From contig JASJOG010000002.1 of the NCBI GenBank assembly GCA_030142905.1, positions 5,713,001-5,777,000 of the forward strand: DNA of 64,000 nt, written 5' to 3'. This stretch comes from Heliopora coerulea. Lineage: Eukaryota > Cnidaria > Anthozoa > Scleralcyonacea > Helioporidae. The notes below the pieces were generated by a model. It was not told where the DNA came from. It searched no databases and was given only the letters and a program-made list of their open reading frames with translations. Shown piece by piece: positions 56,103 through 61,100 of the stretch (the stretch's first letter is position 1; every line of letters begins with the position of its first letter). The translations under genes and the position numbers were made by a program.

Positions 56103-57310
56103 TGTGTGTGTGTGTGTGTGTGTATTATGTGTTTCATTAGAAATGTTGTAACACTCAAAATTATCATCTTGAAAAGCTGGGTTGTCAAAAAGTGCCAGTG
56201 ACATTGCTGGGTATAAAATAAAGCATACTCTTGAAACTCAATATTTGAGTCAATGACAAGATAACACTATTGTAAGATTGCAGTATTTCAACTTTATTTC
56301 AAAGTCATCATCATCATACATTGCTAGGTACCTTGATGTTTTTGCCAGGTGAAAAATTAGGGTGTTCCCATTACTTTTTTACCTGCTTCTGCATCCTATT
56401 CAAGATGTATGGAAAATATACAAGCATTAATCTTAAATTTTCTGGAATTTGTGACCAGAACTTTGAACATTTGAAACAAAAACAGGTTTGGTAGATGTGT
56501 TGACAAGCTTGAGGGCTGATTAGCAATGTGACATAATTATGTCTCAAACCCAAAATGTCATATCTCAGTCAACAAGAATGAGTATCTTGTATAGAAATCT
56601 ACAGTTTGGAAAGCAGTACAACAGTTGCCATCAATCTCAATTTATTTTCCAGCAACTTAAACTATTTTTGGCAACCTGTAAAGGTTTCAAGTACAAAAAA
56701 CACCCATACTGCAGTTTTAGAAAAATTTCCTAAGATCCTGTCTACATGTACTGTATTAGAAGTTTTAGAAGTTTGCTCTAAACATAACCAGTCACAAGAT
56801 TTCATAACCATCTATTCAATCTGCTACTTGTTCTTTAAGTTTGCATTTTACAGTATGTCAGCAGGGTACTTGAGCCCACTGGGAGTTTACTGTCATTAAT
56901 TTATAGTGTAGCACCACAAAAACATTTCTCAAGGGTGGGTATTGAGGGTTGCTACTCTGAAGTTGCAGTGGTTGTAGCCTTCTTGAATTTGCTGATAGAT
57001 CAAGACATTGGTGTGGAGTCAAGCTGAAATGATGCAAGCAAACAACACTTGCTTGTTATTGCTTGACAAAATCTTCAAGCTTGCAACTACTGCTTACATC
57101 CTGTTGCTGATGTATTATAACAAAAAGCATATACAACTTTTTGAATCAAAGAAAATTTAGTGTACTCACTCGACAGTACCACAGAGTAAGCCCATTTGTA
57201 GTCAATACAGCGAGAATAGAACGATCTCTGTTGAACTTGAAAACGCGTGGCTGTCCTGGCTGGACTTCACTAGCACCATAGTACTTTGGCCAACCAACAG
57301 CAAAATACAT
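11196..57310 (-). CDS. RIC1: RIC1 (RAB6A GEF complex subunit), exons 1-19, 3' part beyond left edge
   Basis: RIC1 pairs with RGP1 to form the exchange factor that activates RAB6A on Golgi membranes and supports endosome-to-Golgi traffic. I assembled nineteen minus-strand exons by matching conserved blocks to the animal RIC1 family: 57170-57310, 55578-55685, 50298-50380, 48043-48138, 42428-42570, 40251-40363, 38510-38601, 33781-33869, 29165-29294, 28482-28533, 25280-25352, 24545-24600, 23545-23718, 21688-21726, 20377-20487, 19276-19365, 17067-17232, 13508-13612 and 11196-11323. All have GT-AG borders and compatible phases, giving 1,989 nt or about 663 residues. Vertebrate RIC1 has about 1,400 residues, so this is the N-terminal WD40/beta-propeller half plus the start of the linker. 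Diagnostic blocks include MYFAVGWPK at the start, [34 protein letters not shown]-like [50 protein letters not shown] and [16 protein letters not shown]. No later exon was found in 1-11195. The start is the first Met of the conserved N-terminus. Introns hold nearly all the mobile DNA of the window. Confidence 0.93.
11660..11909. mobile_element. Foldback element with 12-bp target duplication
   Basis: Inverted arms (from 11660, and ending at 11876) enclose a short loop, followed by a ~33-nt unpaired tail. TATAGAACTGAA occurs directly on both sides (11648-11659 and 11910-11921). The arm ends near the loop carry GGTCGAAATG, a decayed hammerhead-like GAAA box on the minus strand. It lies between RIC1 exons 18 and 19. 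Confidence 0.8.
13508..13612 (-). CDS. RIC1: RIC1 exon 18
   Basis: Encodes [20 protein letters not shown], matching [20 protein letters not shown]. 105 nt; the acceptor joins in phase with exon 17 and the donor is GTAAAA. Confidence 0.93.
14096..14700. other. Probable repeat, no gene
   Basis: This stretch holds repeated phrases such as CCAATTAAGGCAAGC (twice, near 14384 and 14605) and TAAGTGTCCTGGGC. I see no coding signal, and it may be a decayed short element upstream of the (TTA)n tract. Confidence 0.35.
14702..15520 (-). pseudogene. LINE C: 3' end of a CR1/L2-like retrotransposon
   Basis: The minus-strand frame 14934-15449 (extending upstream to ~15520) encodes the C-terminal region after the reverse transcriptase: [40 protein letters not shown] and [11 protein letters not shown]. 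The copy is 5'-truncated with no catalytic domain. Its minus-strand 3' end is the (AAT)n tract at 14702-14731, the type of tail used by this LINE group. Confidence 0.85.
15640..16200. other. Repeat remnants, no gene
   Basis: GCTATCTCGAA-type phrases recur (about 15910, 16140 and 16160) and again near 13720 and 16920. They resemble decayed ends of a Tc1/pogo-like element, but I cannot place boundaries. Confidence 0.3.
16287..16428. mobile_element. Short foldback with hammerhead-like core
   Basis: Arms GGTAACTG...TGACTGATTGCAA (left) and TTGCAATCAGTCACGGCAGT (right) are inverted copies. On the minus strand the left arm reads CTGACGA (16343-16349), a GGGC/GCTC stem with a CTTC loop, then GAAA (16326-16329). 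The right arm carries a degenerate version on the plus strand. Confidence 0.6.
16608..16870 (-). mobile_element. tRNA-like plus hammerhead-like repeat unit (~249 bp)
   Basis: GAATATTTCAT recurs at ~16608 and ~16857, marking one unit. On the minus strand it contains a tRNA-like segment (GATAGCTCAATTGGTAGAG) and a hammerhead-like 3' half: GAAA (16815-16818), a three-pair stem III (ACA/UGU) with loop CUGCA, and a GUC triplet at 16804-16806. The CUGANGA box is altered here. It is related to the element at 22664-23016. Confidence 0.6.
17067..17232 (-). CDS. RIC1: RIC1 exon 17
   Basis: Encodes [14 protein letters not shown] and then [19 protein letters not shown]. 166 nt; a GTAAGT inside the exon is read through in frame. 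Donor GTATAG. Confidence 0.93.
17233..19275. other. RIC1 intron 16, no other gene
   Basis: Short open frames at 17622-17918 and 18337-18588 (minus) have no recognisable similarity and fit no exon phase between exons 16 and 17. Confidence 0.45.
19276..19365 (-). CDS. RIC1: RIC1 exon 16
   Basis: Encodes [18 protein letters not shown], matching GGLAWWNDFMVLACYNI. 90 nt, phase 0, donor GTGAGA. Confidence 0.95.
19487..19665. repeat. Dispersed repeat, copy 1
   Basis: GTGCAAGATGACA, CAAATTTGCTGAGGGCC and AGGCTTATGCCTCC match in order the copy at 44915-45125. The element type is unknown. Confidence 0.6.
20377..20487 (-). CDS. RIC1: RIC1 exon 15
   Basis: Encodes [20 protein letters not shown] and [12 protein letters not shown], one of the best-conserved RIC1 blocks. 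111 nt, phase 0. Confidence 0.95.
20972..21060. repeat. Short inverted repeat
   Basis: ACTTGCTTTATCGGATCTAAAA and TTTTAAATCCGATAAAGCACTTG face each other across ~25 bases, forming a hairpin-type MITE or its remnant. Confidence 0.55.
21337..21515. repeat. Dispersed repeat, copy 1 of 2
   Basis: ATTCATGAAGAAAACGCAAA, AAGAAATTGTCTCC and TTAAAATTTCCTGAC match in order the sequence at 29360-29510. Same orientation, unknown type. Confidence 0.6.
21688..21726 (-). CDS. RIC1: RIC1 exon 14
   Basis: A 39-nt exon ([13 protein letters not shown]), matching the STYLESNWPIR block, with a TTTCAG acceptor and GTAAGT donor. Confidence 0.92.
21950..22265. repeat. Dispersed palindromic repeat, copy 1
   Basis: Contains TTACACAAGTGATTAT, a GCGAGGTGATTGGCC motif, and AATTACCTGTGTAATTATAC. 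The same parts occur in opposite orientation at 62985-63300, so this is an element of ~315 bp with partly palindromic ends. Confidence 0.6.
22664..23016 (-). mobile_element. Retrozyme-like tandem element (tRNA-like plus hammerhead core)
   Basis: A 252-bp unit starts at 22664 and again at 22916 (ATGAAACGAAACTTYACAAT), with the second copy cut at ~23016. Flanks are a 15-bp target duplication with one mismatch (CTTACTATGGATCTT at 22649-22663, CTTATTATGGATCTT at 23017-23031). On the minus strand the unit has a tRNA-like segment with an A-box-like GATAGCTCAACAGGTAGAG and a B box GAGTTCGAATCC. Its hammerhead-like core is CTGAAGA (22903-22909), a six-pair stem II, then GAAA (22881-22884). Small tandem hammerhead retroelements of this size are known in animals as retrozymes, and the tRNA-like part is unusual for them. 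Confidence 0.7.
23545..23718 (-). CDS. RIC1: RIC1 exon 13
   Basis: Encodes [14 protein letters not shown] and ends KHWQIIQ, matching VLLQGEDRLYLN and HWHVVQ. The intervening acidic Ser/Thr-rich segment is variable across the family. 174 nt, phase 0 at both ends. Confidence 0.93.
24190..24480. repeat. Cluster of CACATGTG-like palindromes
   Basis: Repeated forms such as TTTACATGTGAA, TTTCACAGGTGAAAT, CATATGTGAATC and TTTCATGTGCGAAA are scattered over ~290 bases, like the shorter cluster at 1788-1893. It lies in the RIC1 intron before exon 13. Confidence 0.5.
24545..24600 (-). CDS. RIC1: RIC1 exon 12
   Basis: Encodes [18 protein letters not shown], matching QFIKSVLTVNPC. 56 nt with donor GTAAGT. 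Confidence 0.92.
24655..25065. repeat. Degenerate AACAGTGACAATA-type simple repeat
   Basis: About 400 bases built from six-base variants of RACART (for example ACAGTGACAATGATAGTGAC). The Ser/Val- or Cys/His-rich minus-strand frames here are composition artefacts. Confidence 0.75.
25280..25352 (-). CDS. RIC1: RIC1 exon 11
   Basis: Encodes [17 protein letters not shown], matching SWGAEGYHLWVIS. Donor GTGAGC; 73 nt, ending one base into a codon. Confidence 0.9.
25575..25660 (+). ncRNA. Hammerhead-like ribozyme core
   Basis: The plus strand reads CTGAAGA (25615-25621), a GATT/AGTC stem II around GTAT (25623-25634), then GAAA (25636-25639). Just upstream, CGACTATATAGTCATCTCTAG is a decayed copy of the same motif on the opposite strand. 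Stem III and a cleavage triplet are not evident by eye, so activity is doubtful. Confidence 0.45.
25786..26018. mobile_element. Foldback element with decayed hammerhead-like motifs
   Basis: Arms from GTATAAGATGAAAACA to CATCCTTTATA pair imperfectly over ~100 bases. Near the centre the minus strand reads CTGAAAA, a GATTC/GAATC stem, then GAAA; the plus strand reads CTGTAGA, a GATT/AATC stem, then GAAA. No target duplication was found. Confidence 0.6.
26019..28481. other. RIC1 intron 10, no other gene
   Basis: Short open frames at 26364-26561 and 27964-28155 (minus) and 28130-28450 (plus) show no family similarity. No element with clear ends was seen. Confidence 0.4.
28482..28533 (-). CDS. RIC1: RIC1 exon 10
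   Basis: A 52-nt exon encoding [17 protein letters not shown]. It has a strong TTTTTAG acceptor and a GTATGT donor, and its phases match both neighbours. It corresponds to the KINSM block before the W-x-x-E-G-Y motif. Confidence 0.88.
29165..29294 (-). CDS. RIC1: RIC1 exon 9
   Basis: Encodes [18 protein letters not shown] and [10 protein letters not shown], a clear propeller blade match. The acceptor may instead be 18 bases upstream (exon right end at 29312), which keeps the frame and gives the family's usual length. Donor GTAACT. Confidence 0.9.
29360..29510. repeat. Dispersed repeat, copy 2 of 2
   Basis: Matches 21337-21515 (ATTCATAAAGAAAACACAAA, AAGAAATTGACTCC, TTAAAATTTCCTGAC). It ends just before LINE A. 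Confidence 0.6.
29584..30999 (+). pseudogene. LINE A reverse transcriptase
   Basis: A 471-codon frame without an upstream endonuclease. The basic N-terminal linker ([20 protein letters not shown] at the start of the RT fingers) is followed by [18 protein letters not shown] (motif A), [20 protein letters not shown] (motif B), [12 protein letters not shown] (motif C, YVDD at 30673-30684) and [13 protein letters not shown] (motif D). The catalytic residues look intact. The frame ends early at 30999 because of a one-base indel near 30985. In the next frame the protein resumes as [19 protein letters not shown] and joins the 31016-31528 frame. This is the least damaged LINE in the window, but it is dead without its 5' half. 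Confidence 0.88.
31016..31528 (+). pseudogene. LINE A C-terminal region
   Basis: A 170-codon frame continuing the reverse transcriptase after the frameshift. It has the usual C-terminal blocks of this LINE group: [49 protein letters not shown] and [12 protein letters not shown]. It ends at a natural stop before the 3' UTR. Confidence 0.85.
31841..32300 (+). mobile_element. Tandem tRNA-like repeat, 299-bp period
   Basis: Two tRNA-like segments (31868-31945 and 32165-32244) share CTCAGTAGCTCAGAGGTCAG (A box) and GGTTCGATTCCCGG or a one-to-two-base variant (B box). The following sequence CAGTCAGAGTTTTCGTAT recurs 299 bases apart. The first copy is flanked by 23-base inverted repeats (CATAATTATATATACGAAAA...TTTTCGTATATATAATTATG). 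Between copies, TTGAGGAAGTCGCCTGAGAGG looks like a decayed hammerhead box and stem II. These are tRNA-derived repeats, not functional tRNA genes. Confidence 0.65.
32354..32915. mobile_element. hAT-type MITE with 8-bp target duplication
   Basis: The ends CAATGGCGTAGCTA and TGGCTATGCCACTG are inverted and of the CAGTGGCGTAGCCA type. Flanks CCGACGTC (32346-32353) and CCGACGTT (32916-32923) match at seven of eight bases, the hAT target size. There is no transposase inside. Confidence 0.82.
33781..33869 (-). CDS. RIC1: RIC1 exon 8
   Basis: Encodes [20 protein letters not shown] and [16 protein letters not shown] donor at 33775-33780 is required by the phase of exon 9. The stronger GTAAGT donor at 33723-33728 would put exon 9 out of frame with every acceptor I tried, so I chose the weaker site. 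Confidence 0.82.
33968..37135 (-). pseudogene. LINE D: CR1/L2-like retrotransposon with partial endonuclease
   Basis: The minus-strand order is: C-terminal half of an AP endonuclease (36796-37128, with [21 protein letters not shown] and FILGNFNVN), end of the endonuclease and linker (36595-36780, 35868-36356), reverse transcriptase (35300-35731, with [20 protein letters not shown]), thumb (34644-34844) and C-terminal region (34011-34589). Several stops and shifts separate the frames, and the catalytic motif reads LANDTT instead of x-x-D-D. It ends in an (AAAT)n tail at ~33968-33985. It is 5'-truncated at ~37135 against a minisatellite, and a hAT MITE (34849-35180) is inserted in it. Confidence 0.85.
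34849..35180. mobile_element. hAT-type MITE nested in LINE D
   Basis: Both ends read CAGGGCCAGCGGA inwards (34849-34861, and the reverse complement at 35168-35180). The 332-bp interior is non-coding and contains GGCCGG- and CTCCCACTTG-type repeats. The LINE D reading frame is broken exactly here. The flanking eight bases do not match, so the duplication has decayed or was absent. Confidence 0.75.
37141..37376. repeat. Pyrimidine-rich minisatellite (CCGTCCCT)n
   Basis: About 235 bases made of CCGTCCCTCCGTCCCTC units with occasional TTCGTTCC and CTCTCTCCC variants. The open frame here (Pro/Ser/Leu repeats) is an artefact. Confidence 0.9.
38510..38601 (-). CDS. RIC1: RIC1 exon 7
   Basis: Encodes [10 protein letters not shown], then [16 protein letters not shown], matching CVAVNNKYRLMAFGC. 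The AAAG acceptor keeps the frame after exon 6, and the GTAAGT donor leaves two bases that join the first base of exon 8. Confidence 0.92.
39047..39178. mobile_element. TTAA-type MITE
   Basis: TTAATCCTTTAGTGGGCA at the left is inverted as TGCCCATTAAAGGGTTAA at the right, with TTAA at both outer ends as in piggyBac/Kolobok-type insertions. The interior has GACGAGTAAAATCGTCTGGCG, also seen at 2089-2188 and near 60000. Confidence 0.7.
39215..39330 (+). repeat. Decayed tRNA-like repeat
   Basis: ACTCGATAGCTTGATTTGTTGAGCAG, then GAAGTCAACTGGATTTTT, matches the tRNA-like family at 16608 and 22664 but is degenerate. Confidence 0.45.
39845..39900 (-). ncRNA. Hammerhead-like remnant
   Basis: The minus strand reads TTGAGAATGATATTCAGTG, then ATCGAAACGTTGTCGTCG. 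The GAAA box and a following GUC are present, but the CUGANGA box is altered. It is related to the motif in the 16608-16870 unit. Confidence 0.3.
40251..40363 (-). CDS. RIC1: RIC1 exon 6
   Basis: Encodes [20 protein letters not shown] and GRGGFLSAS, matching HIRDMEYCATLDGFAVVF. The donor is GTAAAA and the exon ends in phase 0. Confidence 0.93.
41104..41575. mobile_element. Tandem foldback tRNA-like repeat, 261-bp period
   Basis: TATATTTTGGAAGT at 41105 and TATATTTTAGAAGT at 41366 begin two copies. Copy 1 carries a minus-strand tRNA-like segment with an internal duplication of CTCGATGGTTAGAGC. Copy 2 switches strand inside and carries a plus-strand B box (GGGTTCGATCCCC). The arms GATTTCTGAGCCCCAGACG and CATCTGGGACTCAGAAATTG, then GAGCTTGACGAACG, form a cruciform. 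These are not functional tRNA genes. Confidence 0.6.
42428..42570 (-). CDS. RIC1: RIC1 exon 5
   Basis: Encodes [20 protein letters not shown] and then [12 protein letters not shown], matching the DLLVATSDGLLHLIHWEGM and VPFSVDLQ blocks. Donor GTAAGT; 143 nt. Confidence 0.93.
42571..44914. other. RIC1 intron 4 (left part), no other gene
   Basis: Only short frames without similarity are present (for example 43788-44033). No element borders are clear. Confidence 0.4.
44915..45125. repeat. Dispersed repeat, copy 2
   Basis: GTGTGCAAGATGACA, CAAATTTGCTGAGGGCC and TAGGCCTCCAAA match 19487-19665 in the same order and orientation. Confidence 0.6.
46178..46236. repeat. (CAAAAAAAAA)n tract
   Basis: Five A-runs of 9-11 bases separated by single C residues. 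Confidence 0.9.
47121..47736. mobile_element. Possible TIR element
   Basis: CTGATGCGGTAC near 47121 is inverted as ATACCGCATCAG near 47736, with palindromic GTACATCGATGTAC and CGATATACCG nearby. The match is short and no target duplication was found. Confidence 0.35.
48043..48138 (-). CDS. RIC1: RIC1 exon 4
   Basis: Encodes [18 protein letters not shown]. Similarity to the family is weak, but the splice phases fit exons 3 and 5 exactly (AG+A, then AG+T). The donor is GTGAGA; 96 nt. Confidence 0.75.
48252..48461 (-). pseudogene. GIY-YIG-like endonuclease C-terminal fragment (uncertain)
   Basis: A ~69-codon minus-strand frame runs from ~48461 to a stop at 48252. It contains [12 protein letters not shown], then [28 protein letters not shown]. 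The last part resembles the final helix and strand of GIY-YIG nucleases (Glu followed by F-I-x-K-F-K-P-x-L-N), which occur in Penelope-like elements and other mobile genes. The catalytic GIY...YIG half is absent. It lies just upstream of RIC1 exon 4 and is not part of RIC1. Confidence 0.4.
49410..49662. mobile_element. hAT-type MITE with perfect 8-bp target duplication
   Basis: The ends CCGGGCCGCCGAGA and CTCAGCGGCCCTG are inverted (CAGGGCCGC type). CGTGTATG flanks it at 49402-49409 and 49663-49670. The 253-bp interior is G/C-run-rich (GGGGCCCGGGGCAA). Confidence 0.9.
50298..50380 (-). CDS. RIC1: RIC1 exon 3
   Basis: Encodes [16 protein letters not shown], equivalent to the STANGYILFFHI block. 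The donor is GTATGT; 83 nt, starting in phase 0 and ending two bases into a codon. Confidence 0.9.
50612..50751. mobile_element. Palindromic MITE, copy 1
   Basis: The arms ATCATACAC...TGTTTCATCAGACATCC and ATATCAGATGAAACATG...GTGTATGAT pair across an A/G-rich loop (AAAACGAGGCGATAGCCGAG). The same element, inverted in detail, lies at 62345-62490 (intron 3 of the kinase gene). Confidence 0.7.
50880..51062. repeat. (GAAA)n microsatellite
   Basis: AAAGAAAGAAAGA with AGAGAG interruptions, followed by (AAAT)n to 51062. Confidence 0.95.
51855..52275 (-). pseudogene. Interrupted frame inside the 1.3-kb foldback element
   Basis: The minus-strand frame [18 protein letters not shown]...DCWLSQNSS (51855-52136) continues upstream in phase as [10 protein letters not shown] to an in-frame TAG. 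Beyond the TAG it reads KYDRNKAYY and a Ser/Thr-rich stretch from a Met near 52290. I do not recognise it. The basic coiled N-terminal part could belong to an element protein, but the frame may be chance. Confidence 0.3.
52872..52900 (+). ncRNA. Hammerhead-like ribozyme core
   Basis: CTGATGA (52872-52878) is followed by a perfect five-pair stem II GTTGC/GCAAC (52880-52884 with 52892-52896) and GAAA (52897-52900). All invariant core residues of boxes 1 and 2 are present. Stem III and a cleavage site are not clear from CGTTAGATCTAAAT downstream. Confidence 0.5.
53431..53703 (+). mobile_element. tRNA-derived SINE
   Basis: The A-box-like GTGGCGCTGTGGTAGTGC and B-box GGGTTCCATTCC lie in a tRNA-sized head. 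They are followed by CAGGTTTTCTCCGGGTAATC and TTTCCTCC, a body shared by SINEs of corals and other invertebrates, and an AATAAAAG tail. It lies in RIC1 intron 2. Confidence 0.75.
53861..54817. repeat. Near-perfect 957-bp inverted repeat (giant hairpin)
   Basis: The left arm (53861-54308) begins TTAGTCATATTTATAGGTAG and the right arm (54341-54817) ends with its reverse complement. A 32-nt loop separates them and itself contains a small hairpin (AGTATTGAC/GTCAATACT). The arms differ by few substitutions and one 29-base duplication in the right arm (TATAAGGGGAGATACCCGG region). Each arm carries six or seven spaced copies of an 18-base motif, GGTCACCGGGTATCTCCC. No coding content or clear target duplication. 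It lies in RIC1 intron 2, so the pre-mRNA would fold into a ~450-bp duplex. Confidence 0.92.
55114..55376. mobile_element. Foldback element with 12-bp target duplication
   Basis: CAATTTTGTAAA occurs at 55102-55113 and 55377-55388. Arms of ~100 bp (55114-55213 and 55245-55344) are nearly perfect inverted copies. A 32-nt unpaired tail follows (55345-55376). Arm sequence ATCAAAGCCCAGCA and tail sequence TTTCCGCCTGATTCCTC resemble those of the element at 51656-52980. The loop has TTAGCAACGAAATGTC, a decayed hammerhead-like GAAA box. Confidence 0.82.
55578..55685 (-). CDS. RIC1: RIC1 exon 2 (codons 48-83)
   Basis: Starts [15 protein letters not shown] and ends SSAIVVK, matching the first propeller blade (PSVLIVTY, then the W-x-P-D-S region). 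It has an acceptor at 55686-55687 and a GTAAG donor. 108 nt, phase 0 at both ends. Confidence 0.9.
55873..55946 (-). repeat. tRNA-like repeat (SINE head)
   Basis: The minus strand reads TGGCTCAGTTGGCTGAGCAT (A box) and GGTTTGGTTCCCAGC (B box) at tRNA spacing. The acceptor stem does not pair well, so a functional tRNA is unlikely. Confidence 0.5.
56061..56124. repeat. (TA)n(TG)n microsatellite
   Basis: About 20 TA units followed by about 11 TG units. Confidence 0.97.
57170..57310 (-). CDS. RIC1: RIC1 exon 1 (codons 1-47)
   Basis: Begins with [12 protein letters not shown], the family's conserved start, and ends WYCR before GTGAGT. Phase 0. The Met at 57310 is the only one that fits the conserved N-terminus. 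Confidence 0.93.
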
Positions 57311-58052
57311 CTTGTAAATTCATACAATTGAGTCGAAGGCGTCTACACTAAAGCAAATCAGGATCAACACTTCTACGTAGACATTTGGTAAAAACTACTG
57401 TTTATCTTCAACAGCAAATAATATTGCAAACCGGTGAAGACTAATGAATGTTTGAGTTTTAGGTATTAAAGTGCTACAGTATGATCAATTTTATGAGGTG
57501 AGCCCGCGAAACGTCCCCATCCACACACAAAGCAGGACTGTAGTGATAAAGAAAACAAAGAGCAAGTAACAACCAAACAACTGACAAATCTTAACTTTCT
57601 TATTTATTACTGTAAGGGCTACGGTTAAATACTAGGATCACAGTAAGGGCTGAAGAACTGAGAGTTGATTATTATCACAATTAAGTTCGAAATGATTGAA
57701 ACAGATAAGTTCGAATAGGACTGACAGTCAGACATCGAACCTTAAAAAGCAGTGTACTTAAGAACAAATAAGAAAAGTGCTAACGCGTTAGATGTAGATT
57801 GTCGGTATCCGATGGTTCACAAGGTTTCCCATGCCGATACATATTTAGCACATTCGGCACCAGATAACATTACGCTTCCTCTAGATCAGTCCACTTCCGC
57901 CACACGACACCGCCAGCCAACCGAATCAGTGTACTTACAGTCTTCGGGGTCAGGTTAAATTTGTTCCACTCGTTTGTATACCGGTATTTCTTGGTTTCTG
58001 GTGTCGAGACAATACCGACATTTCCAGGTTTACAGGATCGTGGAAGGCTGTG
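57311..58052. promoter_or_regulatory. Probable bidirectional promoter, RIC1 and CMPK1
   Basis: Only 742 bp separate the two divergent start codons, with no element inside. It should hold both 5' UTRs and transcription starts. I see no clear TATA box at either side. This is inferred from gene layout. Confidence 0.6.
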
Positions 58053-58136
58053 ATGTCTTCTATCAAGCCAATCGTAGCTTTCGTTCTTGGAGGGCCAGGA
58101 GCCGGTAAAGGAACACAGTGCCAAAAGATTGTCGAG
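58053..58136 (+). CDS. CMPK1: CMPK1 exon 1
   Basis: Twenty-eight codons (MSSIKPIVAFVLGGPGAGKG and onwards to KIVE) with the complete P-loop. Donor GTAACG, phase 0. Confidence 0.95.
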
Positions 58137-61100
58137 GTAACGAGAATCAGAATGCTGAAAGCCACTTTTTCCTACATTTCTACCACAGTCAATGACACAG
58201 ATTTTTATGGCTATAGCCTTTTGAACAAAGTCTCACTACATATGTCAAAAAAGCATCATGTACTTAGTCATATCAAACGAAATGGTGTCAAAAGCCTAAA
58301 GATCGGCATCTTGCACAACATTCGAACACAACTCATCATTTCACAGCCTTAATGGAAAAAACCCATCTCCTGATGTTTTAATGACAGACTTTTTAATGTT
58401 TTTCCCTGGGATACTTTGGAGAGTATGTTAAATGAAACAATTTAGCGGTCACGATTGACCGGTGTTTTATCGTTCTATTATGTCAATGTGTCATCGACCA
58501 GACGGCTATACTGGCCTCGAACCCCACAGGGCCAAGGCTGTGTTTCCATAAGTCAGGTCGGATACAGTTTATATTTCTTTTATTGGTTCAATGCGAACTA
58601 CCTTAAAAAGAAGAAGGAATAAGAAAAGTAGATGATATAAAAGTGTAATAAATTGTAAATCTTATTGATATACCATGTATGTACAATTTGCTAATTATCA
58701 TTCAAAATGTGCCTATCATACTTTAAGACGTCATTGTTTCATGATCCAAAATGTTTCTGGTTAGCATTTTAATGCTGTGCAGTATATTTGTATTGTATTG
58801 ATATTGATTTATACTGTATATACCAGTAATTCTATACATATTTATACTATATATACCTATAACAGTCTGATCAGTGTGTCATCAATGCACCCTTAATTGT
58901 TTGGTCCACAGATACAATACTTACTCCAGCAAAGGTCAGATTACTGTGAAAGACTGTTTCAATTACTTGGAAATTGAAAAAGTGAATATTCCTGTATTTC
59001 TTAATTTTTTACAAGTTATTTATTTATTTTATTTTATCTTTTATTCCTTTTATTTTATTTGTGTATTTATTTTTGTGGTACAAAAATTGTATTTGACTCC
59101 AATTGTACTGTGTGAAACTCAAACAAAAACAGTATACAGTGTATTTTGACTTTTTTTCAAAGTCATTATCAGACCACTTTATGTAATTTTCTTTGTTTAA
59201 TTAGGGTTTTGAATTTTGAAGATTTTTTTTTATTTCAAGTTTTGTTTTTTCAGCTGAAGATGCTTTTATTGTAAATCTATACCCAATGTAACCACTAACC
59301 AAGTTATAATGAAGTATATAATTTAGAACAATGTTTCTTTGCAGAAATTTGGGTTTGTCCACCTGTCAGCTGGTGAATTACTACGAGAGGAAAGAGCCAG
59401 TGGATCAAAGGATGGAAATCTCATTGATGAATATATAAAAGAAGGGAAAATTGTCCCAGTAGAAATCACAATTGCATTGCTGCAAAAGGTATTGCTCATT
59501 TTGCTTTATATCCTGTCTTCTTTTTCATTGATGCAGCAATCTATGACTGACATTGGGTTAGATTTAGGGGGACAAATGGGAGACATATAACTTTTTAATG
59601 TCATTTCTAAAATATGAGCAATACTGCTTTAGATGCAATAAAGCACACATTGCAATTTTTTTAAATAACTTTGACCCCTTAAAATGCTAATCCACAAAGA
59701 AAGTTTGACAGTTAGTTCATCCTTAGCTGCAAAAAATTAATGAGAAAACCAAGCTAAACCTCATGTTAGTCACATGTAAACATATGACACAGTTATGATT
59801 TTCCTTTATGCTTTCCTCATAAATAATTGAGTTTTTAAAGGTGGGATAAATTGCTGCATGATGACTCAACACACTGGCCAAACTAGATGAGCTTGCAATA
59901 TTGGAAATTGATAGCACATGTTTGCTTCAAATTCAAAAAGTGCTTTTCAAGTTCAACAGTGATTAAACCTGCTACTGTCTGGAGATCATCTCTCAGGCTA
60001 TGACAAGCAAAATCATCTGGCATTAGCCAGAGTAAAATATTAAGGTGTGCTCTTACCCTTTAACCCGTTAACAGGCAAGGACACAGCTTAGAATTTTACT
60101 CATCCCAGGGATGACTCCTAGGTTAAATGGGTTAATGGGTTAAACAATATCTCTTTAACCCATTAAATAAATGTCATTTTGCTTGGTCAGTTTTTCTTCT
60201 GCAATATGGCCTTTTCATTAATCATTCAAAATATGAATAATAAAAACTTAACTTGCTTATTATATTTTCACATTTATAAACTTCTGGATCACCAACATTC
60301 AGGAACATAAACATGCAGCATGCCATGGGACACCCAGTTATTATGGAATGTCATTGCATACCTCTTTTTTGCTCAAAGGTGGATGCACCTCCAGATGCAC
60401 AGTATTGTAGCTTTATTACCATATTCAAGAATGGAAACAATTTCCAACCTTTTTTCCCACTATCATCTCGTTCAAATCTTGTATTGTCTGATCATAAAAT
60501 TCTTTTGTTTTTTCCAGGCTATGGAAAAGAGTTCAGTTAAGAAGTTTCTCATTGATGGTTTTCCCAGAAATGAAAACAATCTTCAGGGATGGAACTCCAG
60601 AATGCATGACATTGTTGATGTTAAATGTGTCTTGTTCTTTGACTGTCCAGAAGAGGTTAGCTGATCTCTTCTTTGTACTTAAAGCCAATCCAGGGGCACT
60701 ACCACGAATTTAAAGGGGTAGGGGTTGAAGGACAGTATCAAGGTCATGTCGGGCTGATTTTGATAATTTAAATGCAGTTCATGTACATGGCTTTGAGAAA
60801 TGAAGGCAGAAAGTTCTCACTAACAGGGCACAAATAATTCCTTCCACAAAAAGAGCAGGAGTTGCACCCCTCAACCCCAACCCTACGTTCTAGTTGCACC
60901 CCAACAATGAAAACATTACCACTGCACCCTGAGACATACTTTACTGCAAAATTCACATTTACTAGTAATAAGGGTCCCGATGAGGCAGCCAAGTTGCTGT
61001 TATTATTTGATATCCTCTGTGTATGTTGTCAGAAGCCGGTCAACTCGTCACAACCAACTCGGCCCAGTGCCAAAACCATATCATCTCGTCGTCTCTTCGG

